Shown: positions 41,804 through 50,674 of the stretch, in pieces
How positions within the stretch are numbered: the stretch's first letter is position 1
How the letters are laid out: the number at the start of each line of letters is the position of its first letter
Assembly (NCBI RefSeq): GCF_000429905.1
Contig: NZ_AUCT01000001.1
Coordinates: forward strand, 352,166-416,165
Direction of reading: 5' to 3'
Length of the DNA stretch: 64,000 nucleotides
Source of the DNA: Desulfatibacillum aliphaticivorans DSM 15576
GTDB taxonomy: Bacteria > Desulfobacterota > Desulfobacteria > Desulfobacterales > Desulfatibacillaceae
Made by a program: the position numbers and the translations under genes
The notes under the pieces: model-generated
The model's input: the letters and a program-made list of their open reading frames with translations, nothing else
Database searches by the model: none
What the model was told of the DNA's origin: nothing

Positions 41804-42280
41804 CTATGGATTCATTATCGCTATGCTGAAGTTTAGCGCTGCAGCGAAGCCCACCCACAATGCGTAGGGCGCCATGCATAAAGAGGCTGCGCGGGAGACG
41901 CTCCAAAAGGTCTTGATACAGGCCAAAATAAGCCCCAAAAGAACCATGATTTCTAAAAAGGCCAGCCAGGGCATCCGGAGTTCAAAATATATCAGGGTCC
42001 AAAGCCCATTGAAAACAAGCTGCACAAAAAACAGCGTCAAAGGCGTCCGGACGCTTTGGGAGGACATTGCCACCCAAACCTGCCGCCCTGCAACGATCAT
42101 CAGAATGTATAGCAGGGTCCACACCGGCCCAAAAAGCCAGCCCGGAGGCGCCCAGGCAGGCTTTCGGACATCCTGAAACATGGGCGCCACATTGGGTCCG
42201 GTGAAAAGCCCTCCGAACAAGGCTGTTGCTCCCACTGCGGCCGATACGACAAGGAGCGCTATTAGATTGCTTTTTTTCAT
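41804..42280 (-). CDS. tspO: TspO/MBR family membrane protein
   Basis: 158 residues with five hydrophobic helices. The family stretch WAPPGWLFGPVWTLLYILM lies at about 44-62, with FNGLWTLIYFELRMPWLA later. TspO proteins bind tetrapyrroles and related ligands in the membrane and act in stress signalling. It lies 87 bases after the CBS-domain gene. Function in this organism unknown. Confidence 0.85.
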   Translation of the reverse strand: MKKSNLIALLVVSAAVGATALFGGLFTGPNVAPMFQDVRKPAWAPPGWLFGPVWTLLYILMIVAGRQVWVAMSSQSVRTPLTLFFVQLVFNGLWTLIYFELRMPWLAFLEIMVLLGLILACIKTFWSVSRAASLCMAPYALWVGFAAALNFSIAIMNP

Positions 42281-42367
42281 GGCCGATAAAACCTCATTTC
42301 CGGCTTGCCCTTGACTGCGCGGGCGTTTGCAGCCGCGCGCCGTACAGTTTTAAAATATGCGGCGTTA

Positions 42368-42817
42368 TCACGGCATGAGGGTGCGCAGAATATCTTCCTT
42401 GCCCACGACGCCGACCAGCTTGCCGCTATCCACCACCGGCAGGGTGTGGAGCTTTTTGTCCACCATGAGGGCGGCCACGTCTTCCAGGGTGGTGTCCGGC
42501 GAGACAACCACCGGTTTTTCGGTCATGGCCTGGGAGACCTTGAAGGCGGCCATTTTTTCCATTTCCTTTTCAAAATGCTTTTGGGAAACCAGGGGGATGA
42601 CGCTGTCCAGGAGCGTGAAAAAGGAAGGCACGGGAAAACGCTTTTGCTGGACGATGAGGTCGCTCTGGCAGAGGATGCCCACTACTTTGCCGGCCTCGTC
42701 CACGACGGGGGCGCCGTTGATCCTGTTTTCCAGCAATTGCTTCGCCGCTTCCGAAATGTCCGTATCCGGCTTAAAGGAAATAACTTCAGTGGTCATGATG
42801 TCGCTGACTTTTTGCAC
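42368..42817 (-). CDS. CBS-domain pair protein
   Basis: 149 residues, two CBS motifs (VSDIMTTEVISF ... NGAPVVDEAGKVVGIL at about 5-57; VSQAMTEKPVVVSP ... LPVVDSGKLVGVVGKEDIL at about 93-146). CBS pairs bind adenine nucleotides. The start is GTG 42817 with AAGGAG six bases upstream. Follows the DHH-CBS gene by 24 bases on the same strand, and is probably in its operon. Confidence 0.8.
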   Translation of the reverse strand: MQKVSDIMTTEVISFKPDTDISEAAKQLLENRINGAPVVDEAGKVVGILCQSDLIVQQKRFPVPSFFTLLDSVIPLVSQKHFEKEMEKMAAFKVSQAMTEKPVVVSPDTTLEDVAALMVDKKLHTLPVVDSGKLVGVVGKEDILRTLMP

Positions 42818-42841
42818 AGAGGACTCCTTTTCATTATTGTT

Positions 42842-44140
42842 TTATTCGGGCAGCAGGTCGTAATAATACAGCATGGCGTCGGACCGGGTGAATATGCCGA
42901 TCAACTCGCCGTCGTCCACCACGGGCAGCCTGCCCACGTCGTGCTTGACCATGATTCTGGCGGCCTTGGGCACGCTCATATGCGGGGGCGCGGTGATCAT
43001 GTCCGTGGACATAAAGGCCTTGACCGGCGCCCGCCATTGGGACTGTTTTTTGATTTTGTTCACGTCCCGCCTGGAAATCACGCCCACCAGCTTGCCTTCC
43101 TCGGTGACCGGCATGCCGGAGATGGCTTTTTTTTTCAGGATTTCGGCCGTATCCTTCATGCTGGTTTTGGCGTCGATGGTTTCCACGGGAAAGGACATGA
43201 GATCTCCGATTAAAATCGTGGAGCGCTGATTCTCGCGGATCAACTCCAGGATCCATTCCTTCACGCCGATGGGATTGACGTCCCTGAGCATGGCCGAGGC
43301 TGCGGCCGGATGCCCGCCGCCGCCCATGATGCGCATGATCTGGCCCACGTCCATGCTGTCCACGCCGCTTCGGGCGATGACAATGCAGCGGCCTTTTTCC
43401 GCGTCGTTAAAAATGCCGAAAGCCGCGTCCACGTTCAGGATGTCCCGATACATATGGACCACCAGGGACAGGCCGTGGGTGTGGCCGGTGATTTCCATTT
43501 CGCAAATGCTCACCCGATGGCCGCCCACCTTGATGCGTTCGGCCTTTTGAAGCATTTCAAAAAGCACGTCCTTTTGTTTGACGCCGTAGGCCGGCCTGAG
43601 GAAGTTCTCCAGCACGTTCAAATCCGCCTGATGGGAGAGCAGGTAGGCCACGGCCATGGCGTCCCGCGCCGTGGTGGACGGAAAGGCCAGGTTGCCGGTA
43701 TCTTCATAAATCCCGGCCAAAAACAGGGTGGCCTGCATGGGGGATATTTCCAGGTTCTGCTTTTTGATTTCCTCGATCAAAAGCGTGGTGCACGCACCCA
43801 GGGGCTCCTGAACCACCTTGGAGGCCTTAATGTCCGAAGGAACCATGTGATGGTCCCAGATATGCACTTCCAGATCCTCTTTGGAGGACAAGGCGCTCAA
43901 GCGCTCAAGCCGCTTCCACTGATTCACGTCCACCACGATCAATCGGGTGACGGCGTTCACATCCACGTCCTTAAAACTTTTGATTGCAAAAAGATCTTTG
44001 TGGATGGACAAAAAAGCCTGGATGTTCGGATTCACCCGGGTGGGCAGGACCAGATCGGCCTCCGGATACAAAATTCCGGCGGCGACCAGGGAGGCCAATG
44101 CGTCAAAATCGGAAGAATTGTGCGTGGTGACGATATCCAA
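42842..44140 (-). CDS. DHH/DHHA1 phosphoesterase with two CBS domains
   Basis: 432 residues. DHH motif signatures: TTHNSSDFDALAS (metal-binding Asp), VVDVNQW, IWDHHM (DHH), and a GGGGHPAAAS DHHA1 motif near 275. Two CBS domains follow at about 310-430. The same arrangement forms the N-terminal half of many deltaproteobacterial tRNA nucleotidyltransferase-like proteins, but no nucleotidyltransferase domain is present here. Likely a nucleotide or oligonucleotide/pyrophosphate phosphohydrolase gated by adenylates (inference). AAGGAGAG precedes ATG 44140. Confidence 0.8.
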   Translation of the reverse strand: MDIVTTHNSSDFDALASLVAAGILYPEADLVLPTRVNPNIQAFLSIHKDLFAIKSFKDVDVNAVTRLIVVDVNQWKRLERLSALSSKEDLEVHIWDHHMVPSDIKASKVVQEPLGACTTLLIEEIKKQNLEISPMQATLFLAGIYEDTGNLAFPSTTARDAMAVAYLLSHQADLNVLENFLRPAYGVKQKDVLFEMLQKAERIKVGGHRVSICEMEITGHTHGLSLVVHMYRDILNVDAAFGIFNDAEKGRCIVIARSGVDSMDVGQIMRIMGGGGHPAAASAMLRDVNPIGVKEWILELIRENQRSTILIGDLMSFPVETIDAKTSMKDTAEILKKKAISGMPVTEEGKLVGVISRRDVNKIKKQSQWRAPVKAFMSTDMITAPPHMSVPKAARIMVKHDVGRLPVVDDGELIGIFTRSDAMLYYYDLLPE

Positions 44141-44405
44141 CGAACTCTCCTTTTGCAGGGTGGGAACTGTTTACACTGATGAATAATACCACCCCCCAGT
44201 TGGGTGCACAACCTTTTTGGCTATTGCCGAAAAATACAAAAAATCCTTGCAAAACAAGGATGCCTGTCATATAAAATTGGAATCATTATAAAAACCTCCG
44301 CCCCTGGTTTTATAGGCCTTGCCTTGGGCGGCGGCGATAGCGGCTATCAGGGTGGATGCTGCGATTCCGGACCAAAATCAACCTGTTAAAAAAAGAAGAG
44401 TGCTC

Positions 44406-46868
44406 ATGAAAAAAAAGGCGAAACTCACCGGCGTTTTGTTTGTCCTTTGCCTTATCCTCTTTTCGTCCCCAGCCTGGGCGGGCATTATCGAAAACCCGGA
44501 CCAAGCCCGTATTGGGCAGCTCATCACCGTGACCGCGGACGCAGCGGGAACTTGGTACAGCGAAGGCCCGGCCACCACGACAATCTACTCCGACGAAAAC
44601 GGAACTGTCGTGCTGGGCGCGGACGAAACCGCCGCCACCGTATACTGGCGCTTGCCCAAGTCCATTTCCACAAACCCCGCCCAATACATTATTGTCTGGA
44701 CGGCGGCGGACGGGTCCGGGACGCAAAGCACGGAGCCTGTAAACGTCTACCAGCATGTGGAATTGGTGGACAAGGAGGAAATCGGGCTGATTTACTACCC
44801 GGGCCTGACCGAGGAGATGACCGCTTCAGGCGGCCTGCCTCCCTACACCTGGACGGTCATCGGCCCTGATTTGCAGATTGAATCGGTCATCACCAATGTT
44901 GTTGCGGGAAATCCCTTTGAATTTGTGGCGCCTTCCACCGGAGAATTTGCGGGCATCCATACTGCCTGGGTTTCCGACCAGCTTAAACGCGTGATCGACG
45001 ACTCCCTGACCGGCGCGGACCTGGAAGAGGCGGAAGGCCGGGACAATGTGGAGCTTTACGAGTTCGCGTGGCTGGACGGCGAGCACTTTTTTCTGGAGGA
45101 AGACAGCGCGCCGGTCACCTACACCCTAACCGGCGCCCCCACCCATCCCATCGATCCGGAGACGGGCGACTATCTCCGCGATCCGGACACGGGCGCCCCC
45201 ATCACCATGACCTATTCCTTCAAGATCATGGCTGAAAACACGGAAAGCTCCACCGAGTATACAGGATTGCCCGCGGAATACGGACGCATCACCCTGGATA
45301 ACGGAAACGCCCCCATATCCGGCTCCCTGGTTATCACCTATCATCCGCCCACGGCGCCCACTTCGGCCAACAGCTTCTGGATTCGGGGCAACGCCAGCGA
45401 GGAACTGATATACAGCGTCGGAAATTACGAAACCAATATTTACGACGTATGGCTGGGCCCCATCACCATCCGCCTCAAGTCGGATATTAACGGCGTGATT
45501 GTGGATGAAAATAAAAATCCCATAAGCGGCGCGAATATCCTGCTGATTGCGCCCGAGCAATACCAGGCCCAATATGTCACCGGAGCGGACGGAGCCTTCA
45601 ACTTCAGCCTTCTTAAAGGGCAAAAATACTACTTTCAGGCCGACGCGCCCGGATTCGCCTCCAAGCTGTTCACCTCCACGTCCTTTGATAACGAAGGGGG
45701 AAGCATAACCCTGGAAGCGGCGGACGCGCAAAACTACATCCATGGAAGCCTGGATTACACGCCGGGAACCGGCAACCTGGAGGACGGGTCCATTGCGACC
45801 GTTTCGCTGGTGGATTACAATCAAAGCCCTGCAGAGGTGATCGCCGAGACCAAGGTGGTTTACGCCAACAAGCTGGGTACGCAAGCCTATCGCCTGGACA
45901 TTCCCGGCGATGCGCCGCTTGGCCAAAGCTATGCGCTAATCGCCTATACGCAAAATTACTCGGCCACCCAGATCTTCCGCATTGCCGAGCTTCCCGCCGA
46001 CGGGCTCCAGCTTCCCTTCCAGATGGATATGGACATGCAGGAGTATCTGCCGCCTACGGCCATCGTGGACGGAACTGCAACCCCGTTGGAATATAAAGTG
46101 GCAGGGGCGGAATTGGAGCCCATCGCCCAGACATCAGGCGCAGCGCCCCAAGTGCTGGCCGCCCCCACGTACTTGGGCGGAGTGGCTTTTGAAATCAGAA
46201 ACTCGGACGACGAACTGCGTTTTCAGGCGGACATGCGTCCTGGGTTCACGGACACCTCTGTGCTGACCGCAACGAGCACTGTGAAAATATCCATGGCCTC
46301 CGAAGAAACGCCCTTGACCAATGATATTACCGGCTATTTAGACGGCTATACCGAGTACGCAAACGGCTCTTTGAGGCTGCTGGAAGCCATCGTTAACACG
46401 GCTTCGGACATCAACGGCAATGGCAATTCCGAGATCGTAGGGGAACACGGGGCCGTCATGACGCTCCCCTTTGACCTGCTGACCGTGGAAATCGGAGATT
46501 TTGAATCGGGAATTTATTACGTGCGCAGGGGCGTCAGCCGAACCGACCTGGCCACGTCATACGCCTATGACCTGCCCCTCTCGGACATCCTGGCCATTGA
46601 CTACCTGGGCGATGGTGAGACCGGATGGGTCACCTTTAAGGCCGACAGCTTTTCCTATTACGGAATCGGCGGGTCGGAAGGAACCACCTACAAGGGAGCG
46701 GGATCTTACAAGTGGGCTGAATTTGAGCGCTATGAATTATGGGGCTGCTTTGTGGACTCCCTTGAAAAACAGCCTGTAAAAACCCGGGCCGCCCTGGGCG
46801 CGGCCGCTCTTTTTCTCGCCGGATGCCTTGCGCTGATGGCCAGACGCAGGAGAAGGGCCGGCGCATAG
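44406..46868 (+). CDS. Large secreted protein with C-terminal membrane anchor
   Basis: 820 residues from ATG 44406. Signal peptide ending AWA-GI; C-terminal hydrophobic helix AALGAAALFLAGCLALMA followed by RRRRR, so type I topology or a sorting-type tail. Residues about 365-440 form a carboxypeptidase-regulatory-like beta-sandwich (INGVIVDENKNPISGANILL ... GADGAFNFSLLKG). A region at about 135-165 (GLPPYTWTV) looks Ig-like. No enzyme motif. An exported structural or adhesin-like role is plausible. Stands alone with its own terminator. Confidence 0.7.
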   Translation: MKKKAKLTGVLFVLCLILFSSPAWAGIIENPDQARIGQLITVTADAAGTWYSEGPATTTIYSDENGTVVLGADETAATVYWRLPKSISTNPAQYIIVWTAADGSGTQSTEPVNVYQHVELVDKEEIGLIYYPGLTEEMTASGGLPPYTWTVIGPDLQIESVITNVVAGNPFEFVAPSTGEFAGIHTAWVSDQLKRVIDDSLTGADLEEAEGRDNVELYEFAWLDGEHFFLEEDSAPVTYTLTGAPTHPIDPETGDYLRDPDTGAPITMTYSFKIMAENTESSTEYTGLPAEYGRITLDNGNAPISGSLVITYHPPTAPTSANSFWIRGNASEELIYSVGNYETNIYDVWLGPITIRLKSDINGVIVDENKNPISGANILLIAPEQYQAQYVTGADGAFNFSLLKGQKYYFQADAPGFASKLFTSTSFDNEGGSITLEAADAQNYIHGSLDYTPGTGNLEDGSIATVSLVDYNQSPAEVIAETKVVYANKLGTQAYRLDIPGDAPLGQSYALIAYTQNYSATQIFRIAELPADGLQLPFQMDMDMQEYLPPTAIVDGTATPLEYKVAGAELEPIAQTSGAAPQVLAAPTYLGGVAFEIRNSDDELRFQADMRPGFTDTSVLTATSTVKISMASEETPLTNDITGYLDGYTEYANGSLRLLEAIVNTASDINGNGNSEIVGEHGAVMTLPFDLLTVEIGDFESGIYYVRRGVSRTDLATSYAYDLPLSDILAIDYLGDGETGWVTFKADSFSYYGIGGSEGTTYKGAGSYKWAEFERYELWGCFVDSLEKQPVKTRAALGAAALFLAGCLALMARRRRRAGA

Positions 46869-46910
46869 CTGTATTCAGACGCGCTGGAATATCATCAGCA
46901 AAATTCAGAA

Positions 46911-46942
46911 AGCCGGCCTTGAAAACAGGGCCGGCTTTTTTT
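46911..46942 (+). terminator. Terminator, bidirectional
   Basis: AGCCGGCC (46911-46918) and GGCCGGCT (46929-46936) followed by seven T. The stem can also serve the convergent sugar gene ending at 46964. Confidence 0.8.
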
Positions 46943-46963
46943 ATTCATATTTTTATAAAAGAA

Positions 46964-47914
46964 TCAGGAACTGGAAAGCAGATTGTCAAAATAGGCAATG
47001 GTCTTGAGCAAGCCCTGCTCCAGGCGAATTTTGGGCTCCCAGCCAAGAACGTCCTTCGCCTGGGTGATGTCCGGCTTGCGCTGTTTCGGATCGTCCGCAG
47101 GCAGGTCCAAAAAGGAAATTTTGGAGGAGGAGCCAATGATGGAGATGACCTTTTCCGCCAGTTCCAGAATGGTGAACTCCCCGGGGTTGCCCAGGTTCAT
47201 GGGGCCCGTCACTTCATCGGGGGAATTCATAAGGCGGATGAAGCCTTCCACCAGGTCGTCCACATAGCAGAACGAACGGGTTTGAGAGCCGTCGCCGTAC
47301 ACGGTGATAGGCTCGTTTTGCAAAGCTTGGATGATGAAGTTGGACACCACCCTGCCGTCATGAGGATGCATATGGGGGCCATAGGTGTTGAAGATGCGGG
47401 CCACCTTGATCTTCAGGCCGTGCTCTCTGTAATAGTCGAAAAACAGGGTTTCGGCGCAGCGTTTCCCTTCGTCATAGCACGAACGGGGCCCCACGCAATG
47501 GACGTGGCCCCAATAAGACTCGGGCTGGGGATGGATTTCCGGATCGCCGTAAACCTCGGAGGTGGACGCCTGAAATATTTTTGCGGAAACCCGTTTGGCC
47601 AGCCCCAGCATGTTGATGGCGCCGTGCACGTTCACCCGGGTGGTCATGACCGGGTCGTTTTGATAATGGATGGGCGAGGCCGGACAGGCCAGGTTATAGA
47701 TCTCATCCACATGCACGTATAAAGGAAAGGTAATATCGTGGCGCAACAACTCGAAGCGGGGGTTGTCCGTCAAATGCTGGACGTTTTGCCGGGACCCCGT
47801 GAAAAAATTGTCCACGCACAGGACTTCACAGGAGGCGTCCAGTAAACGCTCGCACAGGTGGGACCCTAGAAACCCGGCTCCGCCAGTGACCAAAACTTTC
47901 TTGGGCAGATTCAT
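46964..47914 (-). CDS. UDP-glucuronate decarboxylase (UDP-xylose synthase) type SDR
   Basis: 316 residues from ATG 47914; a GTG six bases further upstream is an alternative. GGAGFLGSHL cofactor loop, DNFFTGSRQNV, STSEVYG and catalytic YDEGK, with RIFNTYGP and GDGSQTRSFCYV; all match UXS, which converts UDP-glucuronate to UDP-xylose through a 4-keto intermediate. The product feeds glycan assembly encoded further right. It ends near the shared terminator. Confidence 0.8.
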   Translation of the reverse strand: MNLPKKVLVTGGAGFLGSHLCERLLDASCEVLCVDNFFTGSRQNVQHLTDNPRFELLRHDITFPLYVHVDEIYNLACPASPIHYQNDPVMTTRVNVHGAINMLGLAKRVSAKIFQASTSEVYGDPEIHPQPESYWGHVHCVGPRSCYDEGKRCAETLFFDYYREHGLKIKVARIFNTYGPHMHPHDGRVVSNFIIQALQNEPITVYGDGSQTRSFCYVDDLVEGFIRLMNSPDEVTGPMNLGNPGEFTILELAEKVISIIGSSSKISFLDLPADDPKQRKPDITQAKDVLGWEPKIRLEQGLLKTIAYFDNLLSSS

Positions 47915-47968
47915 AATCACGTAATAAAATCGAGCGGAGACTAAATGACAGGCCCTGCCCGGGGAAGA

Positions 47969-48262
47969 CTACCCCTTTTCGTTGGAATTAATGCGGTCCC
48001 GAAGAACCCCGGAGCAGGTGAAAGTAACGACCTTCCTGGCATCAAGGATTATGCTGTCGCCTGTGGCAGGATTCCTTCCCCGGCGTTGCGATTTGTCGCG
48101 CACGCGAAACTTTCCGAAACCGGAAATCAACACATCGTCACCGTTTTCCAGGGAAGACTTGATGATTTCAAGGAGGTCCTCTACCATGGTGGCGCATTGT
48201 TTTGCTGGAAGACCTAACTGGTTGTGGATTTCCTCCACTATCTGAGCTTTAGTGAGTGCCAT
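47969..48262 (-). CDS. ihfA: Integration host factor, alpha subunit
   Basis: 97 residues from ATG 48262, with GGGAG upstream; the longer frame from 48304 has no support. ALTKAQIVEEIHNQLGL at the start, SGFGKFRVRDK and the DNA-binding arm RRGRNPATGDSI are standard. IHF is a DNA-bending heterodimer; the beta partner is not in this window. It carries its own promoter, so it is not simply part of the glycan operon. Confidence 0.9.
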   Translation of the reverse strand: MALTKAQIVEEIHNQLGLPAKQCATMVEDLLEIIKSSLENGDDVLISGFGKFRVRDKSQRRGRNPATGDSIILDARKVVTFTCSGVLRDRINSNEKG

Positions 48263-48336
48263 TGGCAAGGTGCTCCCGTTAACGCAATACTCTTGGTTTA
48301 TCAAAAATTATCAAGCATTTGTCCAACGATGGATCA

Positions 48337-48365
48337 ACGATACCGTTGAAAAATCATCTTGTCAA
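48337..48365 (-). promoter_or_regulatory. ihfA promoter
   Basis: On the minus strand TTGACA (48365-48360), 17-base spacer, TATCGT (48342-48337), about 75 bases before ATG 48262. Confidence 0.6.
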
Positions 48366-48393
48366 GAAGATTTGCACATCCAGGGGCCTGAAA

Positions 48394-49542
48394 TTAATCC
48401 CATTTGACGCCCCGGAAAATGGAATCGCGGTATATGTTGTGTTTGTGTTTCATGACAACTTCCATCATTTTCGCCATGACATCATCTGTTAAAAAATTTG
48501 GCTCAAGGCCCAAATCCAAAAGCCCCGTGTGCGCCGGATTATAATAATGCTCCTCCGCTTCCTTGCGCGGATTGGGCACGGATTTAACCTCCACGTCCAG
48601 CCCCAGGGTCTTGCCGGCCCGCTGCACTTTTTCCGCCAGTTCATTCACCGAAAAGGTCTCCGTAAACTGATTGAAGATGCGCAGATCCGGTTTTTCGGGC
48701 GGGTTTTCCAAAGACAGCCGGACGCAGTTCAGGGTGTCCTTGATGTTCAAATAGCCTCTTGTCTGGCCGCCGGAGCCGTACACGGTCAGGGGATAGCCCA
48801 CCACGGCCTGTACGATGAACCGGTTGAGGACCGTGCCGAATAACTCGTCGTAGTTAAAAAACGGAAACAGCCGCTCGTCGTCCTGGCTTTCGTCCGTGAT
48901 CAGGCCGTAGACCGGCCCTTGCATGAGGTCCGTCACCTTGAGGCCCCACATGCGCACGTAAAACCAGAGCATGTCCGTGTCCATGATCTTGGTGGTGTGG
49001 TACAGGCTGCTGGCCTGGCGGGGATACAAAAACTTCTGGGACCGGCCTTTGTGCTCGATGTCGATCCAGCCTTCTTCAATGTCGATATTGGGCGTGCCGT
49101 ACTCGCCCATGGTGCCGATCTTGACGATGTGGGCGTCCCGGGCGAACTCGCGCACCGCAAAAATGGTGTTGGCCGTGGCCTCCAGGTTGTTTTTCAGGGT
49201 CAGGGTTGCTGCCCGGCGGCTGGCCATGGAATAGGGGGCGGAAGGCTGCTCGGCGTAATGGATAACCGCTTCGGGCCTGGTTTTTTCAAACACCTCGGCC
49301 GTAAAGCTCCAATCCATGAGGTCGCCGATGTAGACCTTTACGTCCTTGCCGGATTTTTCCTTCCAGATTGCGGCCCGTTCGTCCAGGGAGGGGACTTCAA
49401 ACAAGGGGCGGACGTCCATCTCGCGGCAGATGTTCCGGCGCAGGTAGTTGTCCACCACCGCCACTTCGTGGCCCAGGGCCGAAAGCTGCATGGCCGTAGG
49501 CCATCCAAGATATCCGTCTCCTCCTAAAATCAAAACGCGCAT
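48394..49542 (-). CDS. UDP-sulfoquinovose synthase-like (SQD1 family) enzyme
   Basis: 382 residues, the SQD1 length. Family marks: GGDGYLGWPTAMQLSALGHEV at the start, EQPSAPYSM, the near-invariant TMGEYGTPNIDIEEG, YHTTK as the YxxxK pair, YGSGGQTRGYLNIKDT, and PNPRKEAEEHYYNP with LGLEPNFLTD at the end. SQD1 makes UDP-sulfoquinovose from UDP-glucose and sulfite. In bacteria the sugar goes into sulfolipid or surface glycan. Sits in a glycan locus, 38 bases after the dehydratase gene. Whether it uses sulfite here is inferred from homology. Confidence 0.8.
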   Translation of the reverse strand: MRVLILGGDGYLGWPTAMQLSALGHEVAVVDNYLRRNICREMDVRPLFEVPSLDERAAIWKEKSGKDVKVYIGDLMDWSFTAEVFEKTRPEAVIHYAEQPSAPYSMASRRAATLTLKNNLEATANTIFAVREFARDAHIVKIGTMGEYGTPNIDIEEGWIDIEHKGRSQKFLYPRQASSLYHTTKIMDTDMLWFYVRMWGLKVTDLMQGPVYGLITDESQDDERLFPFFNYDELFGTVLNRFIVQAVVGYPLTVYGSGGQTRGYLNIKDTLNCVRLSLENPPEKPDLRIFNQFTETFSVNELAEKVQRAGKTLGLDVEVKSVPNPRKEAEEHYYNPAHTGLLDLGLEPNFLTDDVMAKMMEVVMKHKHNIYRDSIFRGVKWD

Positions 49543-49580
49543 GAGTCGCTCCGTATATTCAATCTTTATATAGATGTCTG

Positions 49581-50660
49581 TTAGGGAAAATAACGCTGGC
49601 TCGGGTGCTCCTTACCCTTATCGCCTTCAAAAAGCAGGTTGTTTTCCTTTAAAAAGGAGGCCAGGGCTTCCCGGCTCATGTTTTCCTCGATGCCTGAGTT
49701 ATACGGGTTGTCCACCGTTTTGCCCGCCACCTGGGGATAGTCGTAGGTCACCTCGCGATACAAGGAGGTGAAGGCCGGCAGCACGGCGAAGTACTTGGGA
49801 AGCTCCCACACCCTGCGGGTTTCCTCATGGCTCATCAATTCCTCATACATTTTCTCGCCGGGCTTGATGCCTATGTTTTCTATCTCGATGGACTTGGGGT
49901 CGCGGCCGAATTCTTCCGCCAGTTCATCGATCATCACCTGAGCCAGATCGCTGATTTTGATGGACGGCATTTTGGTGACGAAGACCTCGCCGCCGCAAGC
50001 CAGAGAGGCCGAGTCGATCACCAGTTGCACGGCCTGGGGCAGGCTCATGATAAAGCGGGTCATGCCCGGATCGGTCAGGGTGACGGGGCCGCCCTTGCGG
50101 ATTTGCTCCCGGAATATGGGGATGACCGATCCCCGGGAGCCCAAGACATTGCCGAAACGGGTGGACGCGTAAATGGGGCCGCCGTCCCGGGAATTGGAGT
50201 CCGCAGCGGTCATAAGGCGCTCGCCCATGAGCTTGGAAGTGCCCATGACATTGGTGGGGTTTACGGCTTTGTCCGAACTGGTGAAAATAACGCGTTCCAC
50301 CTTGTTGTCGGCCGCGGCGGTGATGATGTTCTGCACGCCCATGATATTGGTGCGGACCGCTTCAAAGGGGGATTTTTCGCAAAGGATCACGTGTTTGAAG
50401 GCCGCAGCATGAAAAACCGCGTGGACGCCCCGCATCTTGCGGGCCAGCTTGTGTTCGTCCCGGACGTCGGCCAGAAAAAAACGGCCGTTGGCATTCTTCT
50501 GAAAGCGCTGCTCCAGAAAAAACAACTCGCTTTCGTTGTTGTCCAGGCCGATCAGCTCCTCCACCTGATGCTCTTCCAGCAACTGGCGCACCAGCTCCGA
50601 CCCCACCGTGCCGCAGGCCCCGGTGACCAACACCCTCTTTCCTTTAAGGAATGACTCCAT
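49581..50660 (-). CDS. Nucleotide-sugar 4,6-dehydratase, soluble CapD type
   Basis: 359 residues. GACGTVGSEL cofactor loop, LDNNESELFFLEQRF, AAFKHVILCE and the active-site stretch SSDKAVNPTNVMGTSK. The usual Tyr of YxxxK is Met, the Ser-Met-Lys triad seen in CapD/WbpM/PglF-type dehydratases, unlike PseB, which keeps Tyr. No membrane helices, so like the soluble enzymes that start bacillosamine or legionaminate routes. The C-terminus (residues 330-359) ends with a conserved-looking LLFEGDKGKEHPSQRYFP. Substrate is probably a UDP- or GDP-GlcNAc. Confidence 0.8.
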   Translation of the reverse strand: MESFLKGKRVLVTGACGTVGSELVRQLLEEHQVEELIGLDNNESELFFLEQRFQKNANGRFFLADVRDEHKLARKMRGVHAVFHAAAFKHVILCEKSPFEAVRTNIMGVQNIITAAADNKVERVIFTSSDKAVNPTNVMGTSKLMGERLMTAADSNSRDGGPIYASTRFGNVLGSRGSVIPIFREQIRKGGPVTLTDPGMTRFIMSLPQAVQLVIDSASLACGGEVFVTKMPSIKISDLAQVMIDELAEEFGRDPKSIEIENIGIKPGEKMYEELMSHEETRRVWELPKYFAVLPAFTSLYREVTYDYPQVAGKTVDNPYNSGIEENMSREALASFLKENNLLFEGDKGKEHPSQRYFP

Positions 50661-50674
50661 GCAACTTCCCTTTC

